A program made the translations under genes and the position numbers. Positions 24,337-32,505 of a stretch of 64,000 bases of DNA are shown here, piece by piece (within the stretch, counting starts at the first letter, position 1; every line of letters starts with the position of its first letter). This DNA is from Rhodococcoides fascians NBRC 12155 = LMG 3623 (GTDB lineage Bacteria; Actinomycetota; Actinomycetes; Mycobacteriales; Mycobacteriaceae), in the NCBI RefSeq assembly GCF_001894785.1, contig NZ_BCWW01000001.1, positions 558,001 to 622,000 on the forward strand, written 5' to 3'. Under the pieces are notes generated by a model. The model searched no databases and was not told where the DNA came from. It saw only the letters and a list, made by a program, of their open reading frames with translations.

Positions 24337-25707
24337 ATGTCGACCGAGTTGATACCCATCATTGCGCTCGTCGTCATGTTCCTCGCTGCGACCGTGTTCC
24401 CGGTGAACATGGGCGCGCTGGGGTTCGTGGCGGCGTTCTTCGTCGGAACCATTGCCGTGGGCATGGGCACCGACGACATCATCGCCGGCTTCCCGAGCAG
24501 CTTGTTCCTGACGCTCGTCGGTATCACCTACCTCTTCGCGATCGCCCAGAACAACGGCACGGTCGACCTCCTGGTCCGCGGTGCGGTGCGGCTGGTCGGT
24601 GGCCGGGTCGCCCTGATTCCGTGGGTCATGTTCGGTATCACCGGCGTGCTGACCTCAATCGGAGCGCTGGGACCGGCAGCCGTGGCGATCGTCGCACCGA
24701 TCGCACTCGGCTTCGCGGCGCGGTACAAGATCAATGCCCTGCTCATGGGCATGATGGTCATTCACGGCGCACAGGCGGGCGGGTTCTCGCCGATCAGCAT
24801 CTACGGCGTCACGGTCAACAACATCGCTCAGAAGGCGGGTCTGGTCAACAGCCCACTCACCTTGTTCCTGGGCAGCATGCTGTTCAACGCGGCAATCGGT
24901 GCGTTGCTGTTCATGTTCCTGGGCGGACGTGCACTTCTCGGACGTAGCGTGCACGACGAGGACGGCACCCGCCCCGAGGGAGATTCGGGCGGAGTAGGCG
25001 GGGGCGGCTCGAGAACTGTCATGCGCGGATTCGGATCGTCGACGCCCAAGCCGTCCGGTCAGACGGTCACGGTCGAGAACGCGCCACCCCTGGCCACCGC
25101 CGTCAAGGCCATCACGTTCGATCAGATCCTCACGCTCGTCGGGCTGGCCTCGCTGGCGTTGTTCTCACTCGTCCTCGATCTCGATGTCGGCTTCGTGTCG
25201 ATGACGGTCGCCGTGGTCCTCGCCCTGGCGTCGCCCAAGGCTCAGAAGGGTGCGATCAACCAGATCAGCTGGTCGACGGTACTGCTCATCGGTGGCGTGC
25301 TGACGTTCGTCGGCGTGCTGCAGGAAGCCGGCACGGTCGAGTACGTCGGTGATGCGGTTGCCGGCATCGGTATTCCGCTGCTCGTGGCTCTGTTGCTGTG
25401 CTACATCGGTGCCATCGTGTCGGCGTTCGCGTCGTCGACGGCCATCCTCGGTGTCACCATCCCACTGGCCGTTCCGTTCCTGCTCGCCGGCGAGGTCGGT
25501 GCCATCGGTGTCATCGTGGCCCTGTCCATCGCCTCGACGATCGTCGATGTCAGTCCCTTCTCCACCAACGGCGCTCTGGTGCTGGCCAACGCCCAGGACA
25601 TCGATCGGGACGTCTTCTACAAGCAGATCCTGAAATACAGCGCGTTGGTCGTCGTCGTCGGCCCGTTGATCGCCTGGGCGGTACTGGTCGTGCCCGGCTG
25701 GCTCTAG
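24337..25707 (+). CDS. MatC-like dicarboxylate (malonate) carrier
   Basis: A 456-residue permease of the SLC13/ion-transporter superfamily. The N-terminal third matches the MatC_N dicarboxylate-carrier domain, with GFVAAFFVGTIAVGMGTDDI, then SIGALGPAAVAIVAP and HGAQAGGFSPISIYG. About eleven hydrophobic segments are split by a hydrophilic, glycine-rich loop near residues 205-245; the second half ends with VDVSPFSTNGALVLANA, a symmetry-related substrate loop. The ATG at 24337 has GGAGA at 24326-24330. A GntR-family gene lies divergent, and a CoA-transferase and carboxyltransferase follow, so import of malonate or a similar dicarboxylate is the likely role. The exact acid is inferred. Confidence 0.82.
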   Translation: MSTELIPIIALVVMFLAATVFPVNMGALGFVAAFFVGTIAVGMGTDDIIAGFPSSLFLTLVGITYLFAIAQNNGTVDLLVRGAVRLVGGRVALIPWVMFGITGVLTSIGALGPAAVAIVAPIALGFAARYKINALLMGMMVIHGAQAGGFSPISIYGVTVNNIAQKAGLVNSPLTLFLGSMLFNAAIGALLFMFLGGRALLGRSVHDEDGTRPEGDSGGVGGGGSRTVMRGFGSSTPKPSGQTVTVENAPPLATAVKAITFDQILTLVGLASLALFSLVLDLDVGFVSMTVAVVLALASPKAQKGAINQISWSTVLLIGGVLTFVGVLQEAGTVEYVGDAVAGIGIPLLVALLLCYIGAIVSAFASSTAILGVTIPLAVPFLLAGEVGAIGVIVALSIASTIVDVSPFSTNGALVLANAQDIDRDVFYKQILKYSALVVVVGPLIAWAVLVVPGWL

Positions 25708-25761
25708 CTCTCGAGCTGCGCGGACGTCCGAGAACTCGATCTTGACTTCCCCGCGGATCGC

Positions 25762-25793
25762 TGGTCCAATGAAATTGGCTAGGCCACTGAGTC
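25762..25793. promoter_or_regulatory. Shared box B upstream of the CoA-transferase
   Basis: Starting TGGTCCAAT, then GAA, then ATTGGCTAGGCCACTGAGTC. Read on the minus strand it begins GACTCAGTGGC and CTAGCCAATT, as box A does, followed by a second half-site. It lies 49 bases ahead of the CoA-transferase start, in the 135-base gap after the carrier gene. This second promoter-proximal copy suggests that the carrier and the enzyme pair are co-regulated but separately transcribed. Confidence 0.6.
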
Positions 25794-25842
25794 AATATGC
25801 CAATTGCCACCCCTCATCGCTTTCGACGTAAGGATCAATTCG

Positions 25843-27042
25843 ATGCCCCTCAACACGACAGGCAGAACCGGACCGCTCGACGGCACCGTGGTGGTGGATC
25901 TGACGCGCGCCCTGGCCGGCCCGCACGCGGCGATGATGCTCGGAGATCTCGGCGCGGACATCATCAAGGTCGAGACCCCCAAGGGCGGCGACGACACCCG
26001 GGTGTGGGGCCCGCCTTTCGTCACCCCGCGTGACGCGGAGCGCGAATCGACGTACTTCCTTTCGGCCAACCGCAACAAGCGGTCGATCGCGCTCGACCTC
26101 AAAACCGACGATGGCCGAAAAGCGTTGGAGCGCATGATCGAACGCGCGGATGTTCTGCTCGAGAACTTCCGCACGGGAGTGCTCGATCGGCTCGGCTTCT
26201 CGCCCGAGCGCATCGCTGAGATCAACCCGCGCACGGTCGTGCTGTCGATCAGTGGATTCGGACACGACGGCCCCGAGGGTGGCCGGTCCGGCTACGACCA
26301 GATCGCTCAGGGCGAGGCCGGGTTGATGTCGTTCACCGGCTCCGGCCCCGACGATGTTCAGCGCGTGGGGGTTCCGATCGCGGACCTGCTGGCCGGAATG
26401 TACGGAGCCTTCGGCGTTCTCGCTGCGCTGCGCGAGCGCGACCGCACCGGCCGCGGCAAGGTGGTTCGAACGTCGTTGCTGGCCAGCGTCGTCGGGGTGC
26501 ATGCATTCCAAGGCACCAAGTGGACCGTCGCAGGCGAGATCGGTGAGGCGCAGGGCAACCACCACCCGTCGATCTGTCCGTACGGCCTCTTTCCCACTTC
26601 CGATGGAGCCGTGCAGATCTCGGTAGGCAGCGAGGGTCTGTGGCATCGCTTCTGTGAGGGCTTCGGTATCGATCCCGACCTCGAGGGCATGGCGACCAAC
26701 CCGCAACGCGTCGACAGTCGGGATGACGTCGTCGAACTCGTGTCCAAGATCTTCCGCACCTACGAGACCGAGCCGTTGTTGGCACTTCTCGACGAAATCG
26801 GTGTTCCCGCAGGCAAAGTGCGTAATGTGCAAGAAGTGTACGAGTGGGAGCAGACCAAGTCTCAGGGCCTGCTCATCGACGTCGAGCACGAGACGCTGGG
26901 CACGGTGACCCTGCCCGGGCCGCCGCTGCGATTCTTCGAATCCGACGGCACGGAGGTCACCGAGAACCGGCATCTGGCACCGCCGGTTCTCGGAGCCGAC
27001 GACGAACTCGTCCGCGACTGGTTGAAAGAAGCGGTCCGATGA
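25843..27042 (+). CDS. Class III (CaiB/BaiF) CoA-transferase
   Basis: A 399-residue family III CoA-transferase, which moves CoA between carboxylic acids through aspartyl-CoA. Typical segments are DLTRALAGPHAAMMLGDLGA, IIKVETPKGGDDTRVWGPP, ENFRTGVLDRLG and SGYDQIAQGEAGLM; the probable nucleophile is Asp181 in VPIADLLAGMYGA. The ATG at 25843 has AAGGA at 25830-25834. Its stop overlaps the start of the carboxyltransferase gene (ATGA), so the two proteins are made together. After the MatC-like carrier, a reasonable reaction is loading CoA onto the imported dicarboxylate from succinyl-CoA or acetyl-CoA. The donor and acceptor are not visible. Confidence 0.88.
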   Translation: MPLNTTGRTGPLDGTVVVDLTRALAGPHAAMMLGDLGADIIKVETPKGGDDTRVWGPPFVTPRDAERESTYFLSANRNKRSIALDLKTDDGRKALERMIERADVLLENFRTGVLDRLGFSPERIAEINPRTVVLSISGFGHDGPEGGRSGYDQIAQGEAGLMSFTGSGPDDVQRVGVPIADLLAGMYGAFGVLAALRERDRTGRGKVVRTSLLASVVGVHAFQGTKWTVAGEIGEAQGNHHPSICPYGLFPTSDGAVQISVGSEGLWHRFCEGFGIDPDLEGMATNPQRVDSRDDVVELVSKIFRTYETEPLLALLDEIGVPAGKVRNVQEVYEWEQTKSQGLLIDVEHETLGTVTLPGPPLRFFESDGTEVTENRHLAPPVLGADDELVRDWLKEAVR

Positions 27043-28541
27043 CGAGGATGACCGCGCTCGAACTCCTCGATCTGGTGATCGATCCCGGAAGTTTCGAGTC
27101 GTGGGACAGCCCGGCTGCCGACTACGTCATCGACGACGAGTACGCGAACGAACTGGCTGCGGCGCGTGAGAAGACGGGTCTCGACGAATCCGTTCTCACC
27201 GGATCCGCGACCGTGCGCGGACGCACGGCGGCAATCCTGTTGGGCGAGTTCGCCTTTCTGGCTGGATCCATCGGAGTGGCCGCCGGTGAACGTTTGGTCA
27301 GCGCGGTGCACCGATCCACCGCCGAGCGGCTTCCACTGCTCGCGTTGCCGACCTCGGGTGGAACGCGCATGCAGGAGGGCACCGTCGCGTTTCTGCAGAT
27401 GGTCAAGATCACCGCGGCGATCACCGCACACAAGGCGGCGAATCTGCCGTACATCGTCTATCTGCGGCACCCCACCACCGGCGGCGTCTTCGCATCCTGG
27501 GGATCGCTCGGTCACGTCACCGTTGCCGAGCCCGGTGCGCTCGTCGGATTTCTCGGCCCCCGTGTCTACGAGGCGTTGTACGACGCGAAATTCCCCGCCG
27601 GCGTGCAGACCTCGGAGAACCTGCAGGCGCACGGACTCATCGACGCCATCCGTCCGCCCGAGCAGCTCGGTGAGATCGTCGACCGGGCACTACGCATCAT
27701 GACCGACGTGCCGTCGTGTCGCGTCCGGCATTCCGATGCCCTCGAGTGGGAGATCGAGGACGTGCCGGCATGGACCTCGATTCTGGCCTCGCGCAGGAGC
27801 GATCGGCCGGGGGTGCGCGAATTGCTGTTCAACACAGCGGCAGACGTGTTACCGCTCAACGGAACCGGTCAGGGCGAGTCCGATCCGGGCCTCATTCTGG
27901 CGCTCGTCCGGTTCGGCGACATGCCGTGCGTTCTGCTCGGCCAGGACCGGAGGAGCCAGACGACGAAGACGCCACTCGGCCCCGCGGCTCTGCGTGAGGC
28001 CCGACGCGGCATGCGGCTGGCGCAGGATTTGAAGCTTCCCCTCGTCACCGTCATCGATACTGCAGGCGCAGCGCTCTCCAAGGAGGCGGAGGAAGGCGGC
28101 CTGGCCGGCGAGATAGCACGGTGCATCGCAGATATGGTCGACCTCGAAACCCCCACGCTCTCCTTGCTGTTGGGGCAGGGAACCGGCGGCGGTGCCCTTG
28201 CGTTGGTGCCCGCGGATCGAGTTCTCGCTGCTCAGCACGCCTGGCTCTCGCCGTTGCCGCCCGAGGGTGCCTCGGCCATCGTGCATCGCGACACCACCCA
28301 CGCCGCCGAGATGGCGACCAAGCAGGGAGTGCGCTCGCTCGATCTCTTCCGGGCCGGTGTCGTCGACATCATCGTTCCCGAGTTGCCCGACGCCGCAGAC
28401 GAATCACAGCAGTTCTGCGATCGAGTGGGCGCGGTATTGCACCGAGAACTTGCCGAGCTGATCGCTCAGGACCCCTCGATGCGGATGATCGCGCGCGAAA
28501 AGCGTTTCAATCGAATCGGTTTTGCGGCTGCCGCTGTGTGA
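27039..28541 (+). CDS. Fused AccD/AccA-like carboxyltransferase (AccD3-like)
   Basis: A 500-residue single-chain protein in which a beta-like (AccD/MdcD) half and an alpha-like (AccA/MdcE) half of a carboxyltransferase are joined. The first half has LPTSGGTRMQEGTVAFLQM and GGVFASWGSLGHVTVAEPGA; the second has VTVIDTAGAALSKEAEEGGL and LLLGQGTGGGALALVPADRV. There is no Cys4 zinc ribbon at the N-terminus, unlike AccD of E. coli. It resembles mycobacterial AccD3 in length and layout. No biotin carboxylase or biotin carrier lies nearby, while a dicarboxylate carrier and CoA-transferase do. Decarboxylation of malonyl-CoA or a relative, as in MdcDE, is therefore an attractive hypothesis. Confidence 0.8.
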   Translation: MTRMTALELLDLVIDPGSFESWDSPAADYVIDDEYANELAAAREKTGLDESVLTGSATVRGRTAAILLGEFAFLAGSIGVAAGERLVSAVHRSTAERLPLLALPTSGGTRMQEGTVAFLQMVKITAAITAHKAANLPYIVYLRHPTTGGVFASWGSLGHVTVAEPGALVGFLGPRVYEALYDAKFPAGVQTSENLQAHGLIDAIRPPEQLGEIVDRALRIMTDVPSCRVRHSDALEWEIEDVPAWTSILASRRSDRPGVRELLFNTAADVLPLNGTGQGESDPGLILALVRFGDMPCVLLGQDRRSQTTKTPLGPAALREARRGMRLAQDLKLPLVTVIDTAGAALSKEAEEGGLAGEIARCIADMVDLETPTLSLLLGQGTGGGALALVPADRVLAAQHAWLSPLPPEGASAIVHRDTTHAAEMATKQGVRSLDLFRAGVVDIIVPELPDAADESQQFCDRVGAVLHRELAELIAQDPSMRMIAREKRFNRIGFAAAAV

Positions 28542-28545
28542 TATC

Positions 28546-28607
28546 CGCCGAGCTCGAAGTTATGGACGGATTTCAGGCCGAATGTGTCCATAACTTCGAG
28601 TTCGGCG
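28546..28607. repeat. REP-like hairpin, copy 1 (convergent intergenic)
   Basis: Left arm 28546-28567 (core CGCCGAGCTCGAAGTT) pairs with right arm 28586-28607 (core AACTTCGAGTTCGGCG), 21 of 22 positions matching, with an 18-base loop. It fills the gap between two convergent genes and can serve as a bidirectional terminator. A second, related hairpin is at 35741-35805, so this is a dispersed element. Confidence 0.75.
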
Positions 28608-28611
28608 AGAA

Positions 28612-29352
28612 TCAGGACTCGAGCCAGGCGGCGAAAGTAGTAGTGGACAGTTCGGCCCCATCGCCTGGAACCAGTTCACGGCCGTGCAACAGTGCGCCGA
28701 AGTACGGAGCCTGGTCGTCGGCGACGACGGTTCTGCTGTCGCCGCGTGCCTTCAGACCTCTTTCAACGAACTCGTTGAGCCCGAACGCTTCCGGGCCTCC
28801 GATCTCGATCGTCTCGTTACGCGGTGCCTCGAGAGCGACACGAGCGACAACGGTCGAAACGTCGTGTGCCGCGATCGGCTGGACGAGACCCGAGCTCAAC
28901 CGGACTTCGTCGCCCGTCGTCGCGCCCTGTGCGATGGCGGAGAAGAACTCGAAGAACTGCGTTGCGCGCACGAGGGTGTACGGAATCGACGATGCGCGAA
29001 TCAGTTTCTCTTGAGCCACCTTTGCGCGCAAGTAGCCGCTGGCGGGCAGTCGGTCGTTGCCGACCACGGACAGTGCAACGTGGTGCTGCACGCCCGCACT
29101 CGCTTCGGCTGCGAGGATGTTGGTCGTCGCGCGTGTGAAGAAGTCCAACACGGCCGCGTCCTCGAACGACGGTGAATTCGAGACGTCGACAACGATATTC
29201 GCACTGACGAGAGCATCGGCCAGGCCCTCGCCGGTCAGAGTATTCACACCGGACTTGGGCGACGCCGCTATCGCATCGTGACCGTGCTCGGTCAACATGC
29301 TCACAACTGCAGAACCTATGAGGCCGGTTCCGCCGATGACAACGATCTTCAT
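28612..29352 (-). CDS. NAD(P)H-binding NmrA/SDR-like oxidoreductase, probable ECF41 target
   Basis: A 246-residue atypical SDR. The N-terminal cofactor motif is MKIVVIGGTGLIGSAVVSML; NIVVDVSNSPSFED and VALSVVGNDRLPASGYLRAK follow, and the last Tyr-x3-Lys (YLRAK) could be the active pair. The ATG at 29352 has AGAGGA upstream. It is downstream of, and on the same strand as, an ECF41 sigma factor, and a TGTCACA-N16-TGTC promoter lies 79 bases ahead of it. ECF41 factors are usually found beside oxidoreductases, epimerases or carboxymuconolactone decarboxylases that they control. The substrate is unknown. Confidence 0.82.
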   Translation of the reverse strand: MKIVVIGGTGLIGSAVVSMLTEHGHDAIAASPKSGVNTLTGEGLADALVSANIVVDVSNSPSFEDAAVLDFFTRATTNILAAEASAGVQHHVALSVVGNDRLPASGYLRAKVAQEKLIRASSIPYTLVRATQFFEFFSAIAQGATTGDEVRLSSGLVQPIAAHDVSTVVARVALEAPRNETIEIGGPEAFGLNEFVERGLKARGDSRTVVADDQAPYFGALLHGRELVPGDGAELSTTTFAAWLES

Positions 29353-29430
29353 GAGAATCCTCTCTTCGCCGCAGGAGGGGTGCCTGCGAGACGAGCCGGT
29401 CAACTCTTGTCTGCTGCCGGTCGCAGTGTT

Positions 29431-29457
29431 GACAGGGCAGCGCTCCGATCTGTGACA
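29431..29457 (-). promoter_or_regulatory. ECF41-type promoter
   Basis: Read on the minus strand: TGTCACA (29457-29451), sixteen bases, then TGTC (29434-29431). Promoters of ECF41 sigma factors have a TGTCACA -35 element and a CGTC -10 element; only the first base of the latter differs here. It lies between the sigma factor stop and its neighbouring oxidoreductase gene. Confidence 0.65.
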
Positions 29458-29458
29458 C

Positions 29459-30322
29459 CTAGCGCGGCAGCGCGTGCAGCTTGTCCGGATTCATCACCCA
29501 CAGGACGGTCCCGATCCCGTCCTCGGTGGCATCGATCGTCAGCAGCGTGGTCACCGTCGACTCACGAACGATCAGTACGGCAGCCCTTCCGTTGACCTGG
29601 ATGAACGACGTCGTGGTTCCTATCCAGAAATGCGAGGAGAACGCCGCAACGAATGCGGCGACTCGGCTGCGTCCGACAATGGGTATTCGGGCTGCAGCCT
29701 TCACCTTGCCGCCGCCGTCGGACAGGCTCACTACGTCCTGCGCAAGAATCTTTTCCAGAGCGGCCAGATCGCCCCCCTTGGCTGCGGCGAGAAAGGCGTC
29801 GAGCAGTCGATGATGGCGGTCGGAATCGACAGGGGTCGGACGAGCGTCGGCCACATGTCTGCGGGCGCGCGTCACCAGTTGACGCGCGTTGGCTTCGGTT
29901 GTCTCCACTATGTCGGCGATCTGGCCGTACGGATAGTCGAATGCTTCCCGGAGAACGTACGCGGCTCGCTCACGAGCCGGAAGTCGTTCCAGCACAACAA
30001 GAACGGCAAGCTCGACCGTGGCGTCGTTGTCTGCCACCGTCGCCGGATCGGCTCGGGTGTCGATCGGTTCGGGCAGCCACGGGCCGACGTACGACTCCCG
30101 CCGCACCCGCGCCGACTGCGTGACGTTGATGGCCAGGCGTGTCGTGACGGTGGTGAGGAAGGCGAGTGAATTACGGACGGTGGTGCGGTCGGTGGCGTGC
30201 CACTTCAGCCAGACATCCTGCACCACATCTTCGGCCTCGGCGGCGCTGCCCAGCATGCGATAGGCAATCCCGAACAATCGCGGGCGTGCCAGCTCGAATG
30301 CGGCGGTGCCGTCGTCGGTCAT
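29459..30322 (-). CDS. ECF41-family RNA polymerase sigma factor (SigJ-like)
   Basis: A 287-residue ECF sigma factor with a fused regulatory C-terminus. Region 2 (FGIAYRMLGSAAEAEDVVQD) and region 4 (LPARERAAYVLREAFDYPYG, then IADIVETTEANARQLVTRAR) are clear. The three ECF41 hallmarks are all present: WLPEP in the linker, DGGGK inside the SnoaL-like domain and NPDKL near the end. In this group the C-terminal domain, rather than a separate anti-sigma factor, tunes activity; none is encoded nearby. Its likely target is the NmrA/SDR-like gene immediately downstream, which carries a matching promoter. The signal sensed is unknown. Confidence 0.93.
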   Translation of the reverse strand: MTDDGTAAFELARPRLFGIAYRMLGSAAEAEDVVQDVWLKWHATDRTTVRNSLAFLTTVTTRLAINVTQSARVRRESYVGPWLPEPIDTRADPATVADNDATVELAVLVVLERLPARERAAYVLREAFDYPYGQIADIVETTEANARQLVTRARRHVADARPTPVDSDRHHRLLDAFLAAAKGGDLAALEKILAQDVVSLSDGGGKVKAAARIPIVGRSRVAAFVAAFSSHFWIGTTTSFIQVNGRAAVLIVRESTVTTLLTIDATEDGIGTVLWVMNPDKLHALPR

Positions 30323-30369
30323 CGGCCTGGTCTCACTCTCTGTCTCGTGGGGACACTATCGTCCTTGGG

Positions 30370-31119
30370 GTGGCTGGCAATGCTCGGGACCCCGGAGTCT
30401 CGGTGGCTGCGCGCCTGCTGGCCCTGCTCGGTGTGTTCGACGAGAAAGCTCCGTCGCTGACCTTGACCGACCTGGCCGCCGGTGCCGACCTACCCATCGC
30501 CACTGCGCATCGGCTGGTGCGAGAACTGGTGGAGTGGGGCGCGTTGGTCCGGGGCGACGACGGGCGCTACGTCGTCGGTAGGCGGTTGTGGAAGCTGGGC
30601 TTGCTCGCACCCGATCAGTCCGATCTCCGCGATATCGCGTCACCGTTTCTGCACGACATCTACGGAGCGACCCTTGCGACGGTGCACCTGGCCATCCGCG
30701 ACGGGTGCGAAGTGCTCTATCTCGACAGGTTGGCCGGCCACGCATCGGTTCCCGCGGTCAGTCGCGTCGGTGTTCGGCTGCCGCTGCACGCCACCGGCGT
30801 CGGCAAAGTCCTGCTGGCGTACGCGCCGCGGGAGGTGCAGGAGCAGGTGATGCGCTCCCTGGATCGCCTCACCCCGTACACGGTGACGCATCCTGGGCAG
30901 CTGGAGAGCGAGCTGCGTCGAGTGCGTCGCGAGGGCTTCGCGCAGACGGTCGAGGAGATGACACTCGGTGCGTGTTCGGTGGCTGTGCCGGTCCATGCCG
31001 GCGACAGTGTGGTCGCCGCATTGGGAATCGTGGTTCCCAAGCTGGGCCGCGATCGAGTGAGACTGGTTGCCGCACTTCAGGTTGCGGCCCACGGGATCGG
31101 ACGAAGTCTTGGCGGGTAG
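30370..31119 (+). CDS. IclR-family regulator next to pobA
   Basis: A 249-residue IclR-type regulator: an N-terminal winged helix (SVAARLLALLGVFDEKAPSL, then LPIATAHRLVRELVEWGALV) and a C-terminal effector domain with HATGVGKVLLAYAP and the late AVPVHAGDSVVAALGIVVP. A GTG at 30370 gives a compact start (MAGNARDPG); there is no strong ribosome site, and earlier in-frame starts exist inside the sigma-factor side. It lies 66 bases ahead of pobA on the same strand. IclR proteins named PobR or PcaR control 4-hydroxybenzoate and protocatechuate genes in related bacteria, so it probably activates or represses pobA. Confidence 0.87.
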   Translation: MAGNARDPGVSVAARLLALLGVFDEKAPSLTLTDLAAGADLPIATAHRLVRELVEWGALVRGDDGRYVVGRRLWKLGLLAPDQSDLRDIASPFLHDIYGATLATVHLAIRDGCEVLYLDRLAGHASVPAVSRVGVRLPLHATGVGKVLLAYAPREVQEQVMRSLDRLTPYTVTHPGQLESELRRVRREGFAQTVEEMTLGACSVAVPVHAGDSVVAALGIVVPKLGRDRVRLVAALQVAAHGIGRSLGG

Positions 31120-31185
31120 TCGGCCGTTTTCACTGAGTGGAAGTGCGGTCTTGTTCGGGTCGAGATCCCGGGGTCTACTGCTTGC

Positions 31186-32361
31186 ATGCGTACACAGGTT
31201 GCCATCATCGGTGCAGGGCCCGCGGGTCTGCTGCTGTCCCACCTGCTCGACGAGCAGGGGATCGACTCCATTCTGATCGAGTCACGTACTCAGGAATACG
31301 TGCTCTCCCGAATCCGGGCCGGAGTCCTCGAACACTCGACGGTCCAGTTGCTCGACGAACACGGGCTCGGTGAGCGTCTGCACCGCGAGGGCGACGAGCA
31401 TCGAGGCATCTACCTGCAGTGGCCGGAAGAGCGGCACCACATCGACTTTCGAGATCTCGTCGACCGGAGTGTCTGGGTGTACGGGCAAACGGAGGTCACC
31501 AAGGACCTCGTGGTGGCACGCGAGAAGGCCGGCCAACAGATCTACTACGACGTCTCCGATACCGCGTTGCATGACGTCGAGTCCGACGCACCGTTCGTCA
31601 CCTTCACCGATGCGTCGGGCAGCCCGGTGCGGATCGATGCCGACGTCATCGCCGGCTGCGACGGTTCCTTCGGGCCGAGCCGGGCGGCCATGCCCGATTC
31701 GGTGCGCAACACCTGGGAAAGGGTCTATCCCTACTCCTGGCTCGGGGTGCTCGCCGATGTCGCCCCCTCGACCGACGAACTGATCTATGCCTGGCACCAG
31801 GACGGCTTCGCGATGCACTCGATGCGGTCGTCGACGGTCAGCCGGCTGTATCTGCAGGTACCGAACGGAACCGATATCGACACGTGGTCCGACGACCGCA
31901 TCTGGGATGCGTTGGCGTCCAGGCTCGGTCACGGTCAGGACGGGTGGACTCTGAACCCCGGACCCATCACCGAGAAGAGCGTGTTGCCGATGCGCAGCTA
32001 CGTGCAGACACCGATGAGACACGGCAACCTGTACCTGGCCGGCGACGCCGCACACATCGTGCCGCCCACCGGGGCGAAGGGTCTCAATCTCGCGGTAGCC
32101 GACGTGGCTCTGCTCGCGCCTGCCCTGGCGCAGAAGCTGAAGGGGAACGATTCGCGGGCCGCAGACAGCTACAGCGACGACGCCCTTCGACGCGTCTGGC
32201 GCTGCACGCATTTCTCGTGGTGGATGACGACGATGCTGCATACCGGCGACGACCCCTTCGACGCGCAATTGCAACTCTCGCAACTGAAATGGGTGGCGTC
32301 CAGCGAGGCGGGTGCCATGGGACTGGCGGAGAACTACGCCGGATTGCCGATCGGATTCTGA
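31186..32361 (+). CDS. pobA: 4-hydroxybenzoate 3-monooxygenase
   Basis: A 391-residue FAD-dependent hydroxylase that converts 4-hydroxybenzoate to protocatechuate using NAD(P)H and O2. The start MRTQVAIIGAGPAGLLLSHL is nearly diagnostic; SRIRAGVLEHSTVQLL, the DG motif in AGCDGSFGPSR, YPYSWLGVLADVAPS and the GD motif GDAAHIVPPTGAKGLN follow in the PobA order, and WWMTTMLH lies near the end. Its length matches the Pseudomonas enzyme. It stands alone between an IclR regulator and the catechol operon; the protocatechuate genes it feeds are not in the window. Confidence 0.97.
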   Translation: MRTQVAIIGAGPAGLLLSHLLDEQGIDSILIESRTQEYVLSRIRAGVLEHSTVQLLDEHGLGERLHREGDEHRGIYLQWPEERHHIDFRDLVDRSVWVYGQTEVTKDLVVAREKAGQQIYYDVSDTALHDVESDAPFVTFTDASGSPVRIDADVIAGCDGSFGPSRAAMPDSVRNTWERVYPYSWLGVLADVAPSTDELIYAWHQDGFAMHSMRSSTVSRLYLQVPNGTDIDTWSDDRIWDALASRLGHGQDGWTLNPGPITEKSVLPMRSYVQTPMRHGNLYLAGDAAHIVPPTGAKGLNLAVADVALLAPALAQKLKGNDSRAADSYSDDALRRVWRCTHFSWWMTTMLHTGDDPFDAQLQLSQLKWVASSEAGAMGLAENYAGLPIGF

Positions 32362-32390
32362 TCGGCGGGCGGCGTGTGTACCGCAATGAT

Positions 32391-32411
32391 TTGATCGCTC
32401 CGACTTATCAA
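32391..32411 (+). promoter_or_regulatory. LysR-type T-N11-A box upstream of the cat operon
   Basis: TTGAT (32391-32395), exactly eleven bases, then ATCAA (32407-32411): a symmetric T-N11-A motif, the standard LysR recognition site. It lies 95 bases before the LysR gene in the 144-base gap after pobA. A small CACGC-CTGA-GCGTG hairpin (32468-32481) lies nearer to the start codon. Autoregulation by the encoded LysR protein, responding to muconate, is inferred. Confidence 0.6.
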
Positions 32412-32505
32412 TGAGCTGCAAATAGGTCTTTGTCATCAATGGATTGCGGGCTTACTGTGGGCAGGGTCACGCCTGAGCGTGGTACGAACCGACAGGAGGC
32501 ACTCG

